DNA of 64,000 bases, taken from positions 3,720,001 to 3,784,000 of the forward strand of contig OZ241358.1 of assembly GCA_965200465.1 (NCBI GenBank), in the 5' to 3' direction. The position numbers and the translations under genes were made by a program. This DNA is from Azophilus sp965200465 (lineage in GTDB: Bacteria; Pseudomonadota; Gammaproteobacteria; Pseudomonadales; Azotimanducaceae). Below, piece after piece: positions 43,677-52,044 of this stretch. Within the stretch, counting starts at the first letter, position 1, and each line of letters opens with the position of its first letter. The notes below the pieces were generated by a model. It was not told the DNA's origin. It made no database searches and saw only the letters and a list, made by a program, of their open reading frames with translations.

Positions 43677-44570
43677 CTAGAAGAAGTAGCTGCCGCCGTT
43701 GGCCACCAACACTGCGCCGGTACACATGGCGGCCGCATCACTGGCCAGCCAGCACACCGCCTCGGCCACCTCCTCGGGCTCCGCCATGCGCCCCAAGGGA
43801 ATGGCGTTCTCCATGTCGCGCACCCATTGTTCGGGAATGCCCTGCATGATGGGCGTGTTGGTGGGGCCCGGAGCGACGGCGTTCACGCGGATGCCGTGCG
43901 AGCCGAGTTCCCGGGCCAAGGCCCGGGTGAGGCCGATGAGGGCCGCCTTGCTGGCGACGTAATGGACGGCGCCTTCGCCGGATTGCGCCGAAGTGGAGGA
44001 AATGTTCACGATGGCGCCGCCCCGCCCGGCTTTGATCATGGAGCGAACAGCGGCCCGGGCGCAGAAGAAGGCGCCGTCCAGATTGACTGCCAAGACGCCC
44101 CGCCAGCCCTCGTCCTCCATGAAGGGAACCTGGTCAACATGGGTTTTCGCCGGGCCGCCGCCGGCCAGCTCCTCGTTGCGCTTGGCCATCAGCTCGTACA
44201 TGCGCTCGCTGCCGTCGTTGGCCGCTCGGCCGATGCCGGCGTTGTTGACCAGAACGGATACGGCGCCCAAATCGGCTGCAATGCGCTCAAAGGCCGCCTG
44301 CACCGCGCCGCTGTCGCTGACGTCGCAGGTCAGGGCCGTGTGCCCGCCGCGGCCGCCCAGCTGCGCCACGGTTTCCTCAACCGCCGCGGCGTTGCGGTCC
44401 AAGACCGCCACCCGAGCGCCCCAGGACGCCAACCTGCAAGCGATGGCGCGGCCCATGCCTTGGCCGGCGCCGGTGACCACCGCCACACGGCCTTGCAAAT
44501 CCTGCAGCCGGCGCCCCTCGCCGGCTGCTGAGTCGAATGGAGGCGGCACAGCGCCTGCATTGGCCGACAT
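43677..44570 (-). CDS. Short-chain dehydrogenase/reductase with extended loop
   Basis: 297 residues from ATG 44570 with AAGGAGGGAG upstream. TGAGQGMG loop, NNAG, Ser in VNISSTSAQSG and YVASK. After NNAGIGRA there is an extra segment of about 30 residues (around SERMYELMAKRNEEL) before the next conserved helix, longer than in most SDRs and likely shaping the substrate pocket. It is followed upstream by another SDR gene on the same strand, 43 bp away. Both read towards the TetR gene. Confidence 0.88.
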   Translation of the reverse strand: MSANAGAVPPPFDSAAGEGRRLQDLQGRVAVVTGAGQGMGRAIACRLASWGARVAVLDRNAAAVEETVAQLGGRGGHTALTCDVSDSGAVQAAFERIAADLGAVSVLVNNAGIGRAANDGSERMYELMAKRNEELAGGGPAKTHVDQVPFMEDEGWRGVLAVNLDGAFFCARAAVRSMIKAGRGGAIVNISSTSAQSGEGAVHYVASKAALIGLTRALARELGSHGIRVNAVAPGPTNTPIMQGIPEQWVRDMENAIPLGRMAEPEEVAEAVCWLASDAAAMCTGAVLVANGGSYFF

Positions 44571-44613
44571 GTGCGCTTGCTCCCTCCTTGCAGTTTGCCC
44601 AAAGGTTCGCCGC

Positions 44614-45387
44614 CTAGCCGTTCGGCGGCGGGGGAACCACCAACTGCGCCGCCTTGCCGCCATCCACCGACAGGCAAGCGCCGGTGATGTAGCTGGCCTC
44701 GTCGGACAGCAGGAAGGCCACCGCCGCGGCGACCTCCCGAGGTTCGCCCAAACGGTTCATCGGCACGCCGCCGGCAACCGCCTCGACATAGCCGGGAACT
44801 TCGCCCAGCGCCTTCGTCGTGCTCGGCGTCGCCACCACTCCCGGGGCTACGGCGTTGACGCGCACGTTCTGCGCCGCTCCCTCCATGGCGGCGCATTTGG
44901 AGAAGTGGAGCAAAGCCGCCTTCGATGCGGAATAGGCCGCCATGTTGTCTATGGCCAACAAGCCGTTGATGGAGGCGATGTTGACGATGGCCCCGCCGTT
45001 CTGCTTCGCCATGACGCCCATGGCTTCCCGCGTGGCGACGAAGGCGGCGTCCAGATTGATCTCGAAGTTCTGCCGAAAGTCACTGAGCGTGGTGTCCTTG
45101 ATTGCGCTCCAGCCGACATGCATGGCGTTGTTCACCAGCAGGTCCAGCCGCCCGCGCTCCGCGACCACGTCCGCAACGAGCGCCGCCAGCCCCTTGCTGT
45201 CCCGGACGTTGAGCACTCGATAGCTGGCGGCCTCGCCCAAGCGCCGCACGGCGTCCGCCAGCGCCGCTGGGCGCCGCCCGCAGATCATCACGGCCGCCCC
45301 TTCCGCGACCAAACGCTCAGCAACGGCGAAGCCTATGCCTTCGCTGCCGCCGGTGATCAGCCCAACTCGCCCCGAAAAACGCCCCAT
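44614..45387 (-). CDS. Short-chain dehydrogenase/reductase (divergent from amidohydrolase-like gene)
   Basis: 257 residues. TGGSEGIG loop, NNAM in place of NNAG, Ser in VNIASING and YSASK. It ends with ITGACLSVDGG, as usual for the family. It is first of a two-SDR minus-strand unit and starts 120 bp from the divergent amidohydrolase-like gene, with a palindrome at 45398-45419 between them. Confidence 0.9.
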   Translation of the reverse strand: MGRFSGRVGLITGGSEGIGFAVAERLVAEGAAVMICGRRPAALADAVRRLGEAASYRVLNVRDSKGLAALVADVVAERGRLDLLVNNAMHVGWSAIKDTTLSDFRQNFEINLDAAFVATREAMGVMAKQNGGAIVNIASINGLLAIDNMAAYSASKAALLHFSKCAAMEGAAQNVRVNAVAPGVVATPSTTKALGEVPGYVEAVAGGVPMNRLGEPREVAAAVAFLLSDEASYITGACLSVDGGKAAQLVVPPPPNG

Positions 45388-45397
45388 CTAGATTTCC

Positions 45398-45419
45398 CTA
45401 ACACAAGTTTTGTGGTTAG
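45398..45419. promoter_or_regulatory. Palindromic candidate operator between divergent catabolic genes
   Basis: Imperfect palindrome: outer arms CTAA and TTAG, inner arms CACAA and TTGTG separated by GTT. It sits 11 bp from the SDR start codon and 89 bp from the amidohydrolase-like start, a good position for a regulator of both units. It does not resemble the GGAACA/TGTTCC site next to the TetR gene, so a different regulator is implied. Confidence 0.4.
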
Positions 45420-45507
45420 TCTAACTGTCTGAACGAAAAAGAGTAGTTCCCACAGAGGCCCCGCAACGCCGCCGGCGCCCGCGCCGCGCAAATTTGGAGG
45501 CGGATCC

Positions 45508-46401
45508 GTGAGCATGCCTGCGGACATCAAGATAGTCGATCTGATGATGGGCATCCCCGTCAGCGAAACCAACGAGGAATGGTACGCCGCCTTTCTGCCG
45601 CTGCTTAAGGATAGGGAAAGCATCGCCCAATTCAAGATGCCGGCCCAGTACATGTTCCGCGACGTGCCGCAATTGGAGAAAACCGACGACTACGTGGCCT
45701 TTCTGGTCGGGGAGATGGACAAGCACAACATCGACGTCGCCTTGGTGGGCTGCCTGGAGGGGTCCGCTGCCGCTGCTGCCGCCAAGCGGGACTATCCGCA
45801 AAGGTTCATTTTCGACCTGCCCGTTGACCCGAACCGGGGCATGGATGCGGTGTACGCCATCAAGCGGGGCCATGCGGATGCCGGCATTTCCTCGGTCAGC
45901 GTCTTCCCCTGCGGCTGCAACCCGCAGGTGCCGATCAACGACCGCCGCATGTGGCTCGTTTACGGCGCTTGCTGCGAGCTGGACATTCCGGTGCTCGTCA
46001 ACGTCGGCGTGCCCGGCCCGCGGGTGCCCTTGGCGCCGCAACGGGTGGAGCTGATCGACGAGGTGTGCTACCACTTCCCGGAGCTCAAGTTCATCATGCG
46101 CCACGGCGGGGAGCCTTGGGATGGCCTAGCCGTCAAGCTCATGCTGAAGTGGCCGAACCTTTACTACTCCACCTCCGCCTTCGCGCCCAAGCACTACCCG
46201 CAGTCCATCATCGACTACGCCAACACCAGAGGCGCGGACAGGATTCTGTACGCCGGCTACTACCCCATGGGCCTGTCCCTGGAGCGCATCTTCCGGGAAA
46301 TGCCGCAAGTGCCGTTCAAGGACGAATCCGTTTGGCGCAAGTTCCTAAGCGACAACGCCCGCCGCCTGTTCAAGCTGCCCCAAGCGCCGCCGGGCGGCTG
46401 A
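45508..46401 (+). CDS. Amidohydrolase-2-family protein with altered metal site
   Basis: 297 residues from GTG 45508 with GGAGG 8 nt upstream (ATG 45514 possible). The overall fold follows the family (FIFDLPVDPNRG, HFPELKFIMRHGGEPW, NARRLFKLP). However, the N-terminal Asp-x-His is replaced by DLMMG, and the C-terminal GSDYP-type motif reads YAGYYPMG, so the metal Asp is Tyr. It may have a metal-free or non-catalytic role, or use other residues. It is followed by the second Rieske gene on the same strand. A true amidohydrolase paralogue is at 38569. Confidence 0.8.
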   Translation: MSMPADIKIVDLMMGIPVSETNEEWYAAFLPLLKDRESIAQFKMPAQYMFRDVPQLEKTDDYVAFLVGEMDKHNIDVALVGCLEGSAAAAAAKRDYPQRFIFDLPVDPNRGMDAVYAIKRGHADAGISSVSVFPCGCNPQVPINDRRMWLVYGACCELDIPVLVNVGVPGPRVPLAPQRVELIDEVCYHFPELKFIMRHGGEPWDGLAVKLMLKWPNLYYSTSAFAPKHYPQSIIDYANTRGADRILYAGYYPMGLSLERIFREMPQVPFKDESVWRKFLSDNARRLFKLPQAPPGG

Positions 46402-46535
46402 GTGCGCCGCCGCCGAGGGCCGCAAAGACTGCGTCGAATCTTGATTGGCGCAGTTTCCGCGCCCCAGGGCTATTGACCATCGCGCTTGGCCCGCGGAAAC
46501 TCCATAGGCCAATGAAAAGCAGTCAGGAGCCCTCC

Positions 46536-47654
46536 ATGAGCGAAGCCGTTGACATTCAGGACGCCCGCACGTCACCGGCGTTGGTGCGCGAACAACTCAA
46601 AAGCCTCAAGGGCGACGAACTTGCCCGCTGGCGGGTCGGACCGCTGGAGAACCGCCGCTCCGCCACTGAGCGCGGCATCGACCTGCCCATGCCCTTCGGC
46701 TGGTTCGCCCTGTGCTACAGCGACGAACTGGCCGTAGGCGAGGTCAAGCCGCTGCACTACTTCGAGCGCGAACTGGTGCTCTGGCGCGGGCAGGACGGCG
46801 CCGCCCGCTTGCTGGACGCCTATTGCCCGCATCTGGGCGCCCACATGGGCTACGGCGGCAAGGTCGATGGCCCGCACCTGCAATGCCCGTTCCACGCTTG
46901 GCGCTGGGATGGGGAGGGCCGCCTAGTGAACATTCCCTACTCCGAGTCCCTGTTGCCCAAGCTGCAGAAGCCCGACTGCGGGCGCAGCTACCCCATTGCT
47001 GAAGTCAACGGCTTCGTCTGGGCTTGGCACCATCCGGAAAACTTGGCGCCGCTGCACGACCTGCAAACCTTCAAGGAGGTGGGGCATCCGGACTGGACCG
47101 AGTACGAAAGGCACGAATGGATCGTCTATGGCCCCATGCAGGCCCTGGCCGAAAACGGCGCGGACAGCGCTCACTTTAGGTACGTCCACGGCGTGATGAA
47201 CAACCCCAACTACGACATCACCTTTGACGGCCATAGGCGCACCGCCGAAGTGCGCGCCAAGATGCAAACTCCGCGCGGCTTGGTGGACGGCGCCATCGCC
47301 TACGGCGTGGACGGCGCCGGCCAGCCTTGGACGCGCTTCAGCGGCATTTGCGAAACCCTGCTGGTGTCCGGCGTAACGCCGGTGGCGCGGGACGTCACCC
47401 ATCTGCGCTTCGCCTTCACCCAATTGCGCAGCGATCGCGACAGCGGCGTAGCCAAGGCGGTGATTAGGGACATCTGCAAGCAACTGGACCAGGACAAGGC
47501 CATTTGGGACCGGCAGCGCTACGTCGAGAAGCCGCCGCTGTGCCGGGACGACGGCCCCATAGTCGAATTCCGGAACTTCTTCCGCCAGTTCTACGCTGGC
47601 GATCGATGGCGCAAATACCGGGAGGCCGCCAAGGCCCGCACCCTGTCCCGCTGA
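46536..47654 (+). CDS. Rieske non-heme iron oxygenase (KshA-like), copy 2
   Basis: 372 residues from ATG 46536 with CAGGAG upstream; an ATG at 46512 is possible. Rieske ligands in CPHLGAH and CPFHAWRW, mononuclear iron site in ENGADSAHFRYVH. It has an extra N-terminal stretch of about 50 residues compared with the copy at 39836. With the preceding amidohydrolase-like gene it forms a second module paralogous to the minus-strand operon. The electron-transfer partner is not encoded nearby. Confidence 0.9.
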   Translation: MSEAVDIQDARTSPALVREQLKSLKGDELARWRVGPLENRRSATERGIDLPMPFGWFALCYSDELAVGEVKPLHYFERELVLWRGQDGAARLLDAYCPHLGAHMGYGGKVDGPHLQCPFHAWRWDGEGRLVNIPYSESLLPKLQKPDCGRSYPIAEVNGFVWAWHHPENLAPLHDLQTFKEVGHPDWTEYERHEWIVYGPMQALAENGADSAHFRYVHGVMNNPNYDITFDGHRRTAEVRAKMQTPRGLVDGAIAYGVDGAGQPWTRFSGICETLLVSGVTPVARDVTHLRFAFTQLRSDRDSGVAKAVIRDICKQLDQDKAIWDRQRYVEKPPLCRDDGPIVEFRNFFRQFYAGDRWRKYREAAKARTLSR

Positions 47655-47757
47655 GGCGGGACGGAATGTGGTGTGTCCAACTGGCCTTTATTCGTTTAGA
47701 ATGCCTTGGGCTGCGCGGCTTAAGGACAAAGCCCAATTGATGCAGATGCGGCTTGGT

Positions 47758-47786
47758 TTGGCATGTTGCGCTCCTTGGTGCATTAT
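47758..47786 (+). promoter_or_regulatory. Probable sigma-70 promoter of pal
   Basis: -35 TTGGCA (47758-47763) and -10 CATTAT (47781-47786) with a 17-bp spacer, 42 bp before the pal ATG. This supports pal having its own promoter even though tolB is not upstream. Confidence 0.5.
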
Positions 47787-47828
47787 TGCCGATGTCAGAT
47801 GAGAACACGGATGGATGGAGGAAACCCC

Positions 47829-48347
47829 ATGCTTCAGCAGCGAATCGGTTACTTGGCCCTGATGTTGGCGGGCGTTCTTTTGGCCGGGTGCCAGAGTGCG
47901 CCGCCGGTGCCGGAACCCACTCCGCCGGCACTGGAACCCGCGCCGACCACGGCGCCCCCAGCGGCGCCCCCGGCGTTCAACCCCAATCTTGAACCCTACT
48001 ACCCCGGCACCACTCGTTTGCTGGAGCGGACTTTCTATTTTGACTTCGATGAAGCCGTCATTCGCCCTGCCGACTTGGCCGCCTTGGAGGTCCACGCACG
48101 GGTTTTGCGGGACAATCCGCAGCGCCAAGTGATGGTGGAGGGCCATTGCGACGAACGGGGCACTCGGGAGTACAACCTTGCCCTTGGCGAGCGCCGGGCG
48201 GATGCGGTGAAGAGCTTTCTCACCGCCTCCGGCGTACCTGCCTCAAGGGTGGAGTCGGTGAGCTACGGCGAGGAGCGGCCCGACGATCCCGGCCATACGG
48301 AAGCCGCTTGGTCGCGCAACCGCCGGGCGGTGCTGATCTATCGCTAG
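47829..48347 (+). CDS. pal: Peptidoglycan-associated lipoprotein Pal
   Basis: 172 residues from ATG 47829 with GGAGG upstream. Signal peptide ending in the lipobox LLAGC, then a Pro/Ala-rich linker and an OmpA-like peptidoglycan-binding domain (YFDFDEAVIRPAD, VEGHCDERGTREYN, LGERRADAV). Pal anchors the Tol system to the outer membrane and helps septal constriction. tolQRAB is absent from the window: upstream lies a Rieske gene. cpoB follows 55 bp downstream. Confidence 0.95.
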   Translation: MLQQRIGYLALMLAGVLLAGCQSAPPVPEPTPPALEPAPTTAPPAAPPAFNPNLEPYYPGTTRLLERTFYFDFDEAVIRPADLAALEVHARVLRDNPQRQVMVEGHCDERGTREYNLALGERRADAVKSFLTASGVPASRVESVSYGEERPDDPGHTEAAWSRNRRAVLIYR

Positions 48348-48402
48348 CAGCGGTGATGCACTTGCTGGAGCCTTCAGGTTGTTCCACTCCGGCAAGGCGT
48401 TG

Positions 48403-49323
48403 ATGCGCAAGGAAGGGGCGCAACCGCCCGCCCTGCGGTTCGTCCGGTCCGCCCCGGGCCTTGTTCTGCGTGGGCGGCGGTGGCTTCTCGGCTTGCCGTT
48501 GTTGCTGTTGGCTCCCGTGGGCGTCGCCGCCGTGCCGGTGGAGGAATCCGTGGCGGAAGGGCCGGACCCGGTCGCTGCTCCCGCCGTTGCCGAGCGCCCC
48601 ATGCCGCCGCCCGGCTCGGCACAAACGCCTCCTTCGGCGCCCGCAGGGCAAGCGGGCGAAGTCGGTTTGGGGGCCATCTTCCACCGAATTCAGGTGCTGC
48701 AAGGGGAAATCCAAGATCTGCGCGGCATGGTGGAGGAGCAGGGCTTTCAAATTGAGCGCTTGGCTCGGGACCAGAAGGAGCAGTACGTCGATCTCGACCA
48801 ACGCATCCTAGCCTTGCGCAACGGCGGTGCAAGCGCACCGCCAGCCCCGCCCGGCGCCGCATCCGCAGGCAGTTCCACGCCAACTGCGCCGAGTGTGCAA
48901 GCGGCCCCCTCGGCTGTTTTGGAGGGCGGGCCGGAACGGGAGCGCCAAGACTACGCCAAAGCGTTCAACCTCATGAAAGGCCGTGCGTTTGCGGAGGCCA
49001 TCACCGCCTTCAAGCAAATGATCGCCAATTATCCGAACGGACAATATGCGGCCAACGGCTACTACTGGCTTGGGGAGATCTTCTTGGCCGAAGGCCAAGT
49101 TGAGGATGCACGGCAGCACTTCGCCCAAGTGGTCAACCTGTACCCGGACCACTCGAAGACGCCCGACGCCCTTTACAAGCTGGGAGTTGTTTACCAGCGC
49201 TTGGATGACGTTCAGCAAGCCTTGGCGCATCTTGAGCGGGTGCAGAAGGAGCATCCCAACAGCTCCGCCGCCAACCTTGCGCGAAGCTATGCGACGGAGT
49301 TGCGTGAGGCCCCAGCACCCTAA
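48403..49323 (+). CDS. cpoB: Tol-Pal system protein CpoB (YbgF)
   Basis: 306 residues from ATG 48403. Hydrophobic signal segment (WLLGLPLLLLAPVGVAAV), a coiled-coil trimerisation region (IQVLQGEIQDLRGMVEEQG), a Pro/Ser/Ala linker, then TPR repeats (YAKAFNLMKGRAFAEAI, GYYWLGEIFLAEGQ, ALYKLGVVYQRL). CpoB couples Tol to PBP1B in E. coli. pal-cpoB followed by a tRNA-Lys gene recalls the enterobacterial order, although the tRNA is on the opposite strand here. Confidence 0.93.
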   Translation: MRKEGAQPPALRFVRSAPGLVLRGRRWLLGLPLLLLAPVGVAAVPVEESVAEGPDPVAAPAVAERPMPPPGSAQTPPSAPAGQAGEVGLGAIFHRIQVLQGEIQDLRGMVEEQGFQIERLARDQKEQYVDLDQRILALRNGGASAPPAPPGAASAGSSTPTAPSVQAAPSAVLEGGPERERQDYAKAFNLMKGRAFAEAITAFKQMIANYPNGQYAANGYYWLGEIFLAEGQVEDARQHFAQVVNLYPDHSKTPDALYKLGVVYQRLDDVQQALAHLERVQKEHPNSSAANLARSYATELREAPAP

Positions 49324-49339
49324 AGCGGGGCGGGAAGGT

Positions 49340-49415
49340 TGGTGGGTCGTCTGGGGCTCGAACCCAGGACCAACGGGTTAAAAGCCCGGTGCTCTACCAA
49401 CTGAGCTAACGACCC
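49340..49415 (-). tRNA. tRNA-Lys (TTT)
   Basis: A 76-nt gene on the minus strand. Acceptor stem GGGTCGT/ACGACCC pairs fully, followed by A and an encoded CCA. D-arm GCTC-AGTTGGTA-GAGC, anticodon loop CTTTTAA (anticodon TTT), T-arm CTGGG-TTCGAGC-CCCAG. It lies 16 bp after the cpoB stop, in convergent orientation. Confidence 0.97.
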
Positions 49416-49756
49416 CGCAGCAAGGCGGCGAATTGTAAGCGGGCGGCGGCGCGGACACAAGGCCAATTTCGCAATCGGCGACGCCCCAATCCCCGGACAA
49501 GGATCGCTCGGCCCGCCGCCCGCGCTCCCAGGCATCAGGCCTTCGTAAGTCCCGCAACCATGCAATTGCTGGAAAAAACCCTTGCACGGCACCCCTTGCA
49601 ACGCGCTTCAACAATTCCTTAAGCGGGGATTGGGGGACAAGTCCCGCCCCCTCTGCGCAAACTGGACAATCCCGCCCCGTCCCGGCTATCTTTGCCCGCA
49701 CAACTCCACAATGCCGCCGCCAACCCCTTAGGCGCCAAGTTCCAAGGAGCAACCCC
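49416..49756. other. Intergenic region between tRNA-Lys and the first Uma2 gene
   Basis: It contains repeat D (49571-49637) and, further on, GC-rich sequence with a TATCTT -10-like box near 49689-49694. No gene is supported; the open frames on the minus strand read through repeat and tRNA sequence. Confidence 0.4.
49571..49637 (+). repeat. Repeat copy D (GGAAAAAACC family)
   Basis: 67 bp with clear similarity to 61468-61533: shared GGAAAAAAC-CTTGCACGG, a C-rich middle, TTCAAC, then a CCTTA...GGGGATTGGGG hairpin core. Both copies lie upstream of a plus-strand accessory gene (Uma2 here, the ATPase-HNH operon there). Boundaries are approximate. Confidence 0.55.
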
Positions 49757-50806
49757 ATGGCTGAAACCGAGGACCGCCAGCAGCTTTTCGATGGGCCGGA
49801 CGGGGAGCCGGCAAGGCCCGAACTCGCCGCGAAGCAACCCGTCGATTCACCGTCGCCGATCGACCTGCCCGGCTGCAAACCCATCCCCATGACCCGTGCG
49901 GAATATGTGTCCTATACCCGCCGGCTGGAGCTTTGGGACGCCGCGGCCAAGACCGCCTGGGTGCTGCGCGACGGCTCCCATCGATGGCACGAGGTGCCTT
50001 CGCAGCGGTTGACGCAGATGGCAACCCTGATCGGCGCGGTGCGCGGCAGGTCCATCGTGGCGGACGGCTCTCGAGGCTTGGCGCGGGGTGGACAAGACCG
50101 CAAGGAGCGCATTCCGCACGCCGACCAGGTGGTGTTCCTGGATGCGTCCCGCCTCAGGGTAAGGCCCGGCGACAACGTCCTGCTGATGACCGGGCAAAGC
50201 TACCCGGATGTGGTGCTTGAAGTTGACCACACCACGGACGTGCGCCGCGGCAAGCTGCGCCTGTACGAATCCCTGGGCGTCCCGGAGTTGTGGGTGGAGA
50301 CCCCGGACGTCAGCGCCCCGAGCCGGCCGAGCGCATTAAAGCCGGGGCTGACGATCTATCTGCTCCGGCAGGGGCGGTATGCAACCGCCCCGGCCAGCCA
50401 AGCCTTTCCAAGCTGGACGGCGGCGGACATTCACCGAGCCATGAACGAGGACGCATTCCCGTCGCACCGGACGCAAGCGATACTGGAGCGCTTGGGGCGT
50501 GAGATGGGCGCCCGGGAGGGCACCGGGCCTGACGACTTCCCGCTCATGCACTCCCTGCGGCGCGAAAGCCACGATGAAGGACATGCCCAGGGACATGCCC
50601 AGGGCCTAGCGGAGGGACGCGCCGCCTTGGCCCAAGCGCAGGCGCAGGCAGCGCGGCGCATCCTGAGGTCTCGGGGCATTGAGGTTGCGGAAGGGTTTCC
50701 CGCCGATGTTGCGGGCTTTGCCGAATTGTCGATGGACGAGGTCTTGGAGTTGGCGCTCGCCAGCACCGGCGAAGAGGACTTCCGCAACCGCTTGCGCAGC
50801 CGCTGA
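49757..50806 (+). CDS. Uma2-family (DUF820-like) nuclease-fold protein, long form
   Basis: 349 residues from ATG 49757. The central PD-(D/E)XK-like core is seen in YPDVVLEVDHTTDVRRGKLRLYESLGVPELW (split here: YPDVVLEVDHTT, GKLRLYESLG, VPELWV). The C-terminal 110 residues are a separate helical part rich in Ala/Gln/Arg with a short tandem repeat GHAQGHAQG. Uma2 proteins are often multi-copy and associated with mobile DNA; the substrate is not known. It follows repeat D. A second Uma2 gene is at 58606. Confidence 0.75.
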   Translation: MAETEDRQQLFDGPDGEPARPELAAKQPVDSPSPIDLPGCKPIPMTRAEYVSYTRRLELWDAAAKTAWVLRDGSHRWHEVPSQRLTQMATLIGAVRGRSIVADGSRGLARGGQDRKERIPHADQVVFLDASRLRVRPGDNVLLMTGQSYPDVVLEVDHTTDVRRGKLRLYESLGVPELWVETPDVSAPSRPSALKPGLTIYLLRQGRYATAPASQAFPSWTAADIHRAMNEDAFPSHRTQAILERLGREMGAREGTGPDDFPLMHSLRRESHDEGHAQGHAQGLAEGRAALAQAQAQAARRILRSRGIEVAEGFPADVAGFAELSMDEVLELALASTGEEDFRNRLRSR

Positions 50807-50814
50807 AGCAATCA

Positions 50815-51546
50815 ATGAAGGTGATCGTTCTCAGCGCCGGCCAAGGCAAGCGCCTGCTGCCGCTGACCGCGGACCGGCCCAAATGCACCCTAGCGCTGGG
50901 CGAACGCAGCGTGTTGGGCTGGCAGTTGCAAGCCTTGGCGAAGGCCGGCGCCGGCGAAGCGGTGGTCGCCACCGGCTTTCAGGCGGAAATGGTCGAGGAC
51001 GTCGTCCGCCGTTGCGCCGACCTCCCGGCGCGCACCTCCCACAACCCCTTCTACGCCCACTGCGACAACTTGGGCACCTGCTGGATCGTCCGCCACGAAA
51101 TGACCGACCCCTTCGTGCTCGTCAACGGCGACACCCTCTTTGAACCGGAGGTCTTCGCCCGCCTGCTGGCCAGCGACGACCGCCATCCCATCACCTTGGT
51201 CACCAACCGCAAGGACAGCTACGACGACGACGACATGAAGGTCAGCGTCGCCAACGGCCAACTCAAGCGGGTGGACAAGCAACTGCCCTCGGCGGAAGTG
51301 GATGGCGAATCCATCGGCATGATCCGCTTCCAAGGCGCCGGCCCCGCCCTGTTCCGCAGCCGCCTGGAGGCCATGATGGCGGAGGAATCCACCCTAAGGC
51401 GCTGGTATCTCTCCGCCATAGACGCCTTGGCGGTTGAAGGCCAGGTGGGCGTAGCCACCACCGGCGATTGCGACTGGTGCGAAATAGACGACCATGCCGA
51501 CTTGCAGCACGCCCAGTCCGTGGTGCCCGCATGGTTTCAAGATTAA
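50815..51546 (+). CDS. Sugar/choline-phosphate nucleotidyltransferase-like protein
   Basis: 243 residues. Nucleotidyltransferase fold: SAGQGKRLLPLTADRPKC is the NTP-binding loop of LicC/RmlA-type enzymes, VNGDTLF the metal Asp, and EIDDHADL a second acidic motif. It likely makes CDP-choline, CDP-alditol or an NDP-sugar. The start ATG 50815 is 8 bp after the Uma2 stop, so the two are probably co-transcribed. No partner kinase or transferase is adjacent. Confidence 0.8.
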   Translation: MKVIVLSAGQGKRLLPLTADRPKCTLALGERSVLGWQLQALAKAGAGEAVVATGFQAEMVEDVVRRCADLPARTSHNPFYAHCDNLGTCWIVRHEMTDPFVLVNGDTLFEPEVFARLLASDDRHPITLVTNRKDSYDDDDMKVSVANGQLKRVDKQLPSAEVDGESIGMIRFQGAGPALFRSRLEAMMAEESTLRRWYLSAIDALAVEGQVGVATTGDCDWCEIDDHADLQHAQSVVPAWFQD

Positions 51547-51605
51547 GCCCTTGGGCGCACCCCAAGCCACAAGGCGGCCTTGGCTGGTTGCGCCCATACA
51601 GCCCG

Positions 51606-51633
51606 TTGACGGACCGCCTTATGCTGATAGCAT
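51606..51633 (+). promoter_or_regulatory. Probable promoter of the small membrane/coiled-coil gene
   Basis: -35 TTGACG (51606-51611), 16-bp spacer and -10 TAGCAT (51628-51633), 40 bp before ATG 51674. Confidence 0.45.
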
Positions 51634-51673
51634 TCATTTTCCGTAGCCGACGCCGCTACAAACGGAGAAAGGC

Positions 51674-51889
51674 ATGAACGAACAGCTTGTTATAGGCGCC
51701 ATAGCAGGCGCAGGTGCCTTAACAGCCATAGTTATCTCCGTCTTGGTCGCCATTTTCGCCGCTCTGCGGGGTATCCAACGGGATATTGGCGGCTTGCACA
51801 GGGATATTGGCGAGTTGCGCGAACGCATGGCCCGCCTTGAAAGGTTGTTTGAGGGGTTCACCGGGCGAACGGATAAGCAGGCCGCCTAG
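51674..51889 (+). CDS. Small membrane-anchored coiled-coil protein
   Basis: 71 residues with GGAGAAAGGC upstream. One N-terminal membrane helix (IGAIAGAGALTAIVISVLVAI) followed by a short coiled coil (IQRDIGGLHRDIGELRERMARLERL). The same plan occurs at 56625-56933. The function is unknown; such proteins are often found as small accessory partners in mobile regions. Confidence 0.7.
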   Translation: MNEQLVIGAIAGAGALTAIVISVLVAIFAALRGIQRDIGGLHRDIGELRERMARLERLFEGFTGRTDKQAA

Positions 51890-51999
51890 GGCGACCTAGA
51901 GCAGGTTGTGCTTGACCTAACAGGCTAGCCTTGCGCCCGGATTCGCCCGTAGGCGCATCTAGGCGACAGCAACGCCATAGGATAGCCTTCGCTAACCAC

Positions 52000-52005
52000 T
52001 ATAAT
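52000..52005 (+). promoter_or_regulatory. -10 box before the poly-C gene
   Basis: A perfect TATAAT, 40 bp before ATG 52045. No -35 of similar quality is seen at the right spacing. Confidence 0.35.
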
Positions 52006-52044
52006 GCACCAAAAGGGGTTGAGCTTTTTCAAGGGGAAGTTGGT

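Noticed and set aside
45951..47654. Long frame suggesting an N-terminal extension of the second Rieske protein
   Set aside because: The extension is the amidohydrolase-like gene out of frame; ATG 46536 has a proper ribosome site.
50571..50605. Short tandem repeat in the Uma2 gene as a phase-variation site
   Set aside because: Only two 12-bp units, in frame, so changes would merely add or remove four residues.
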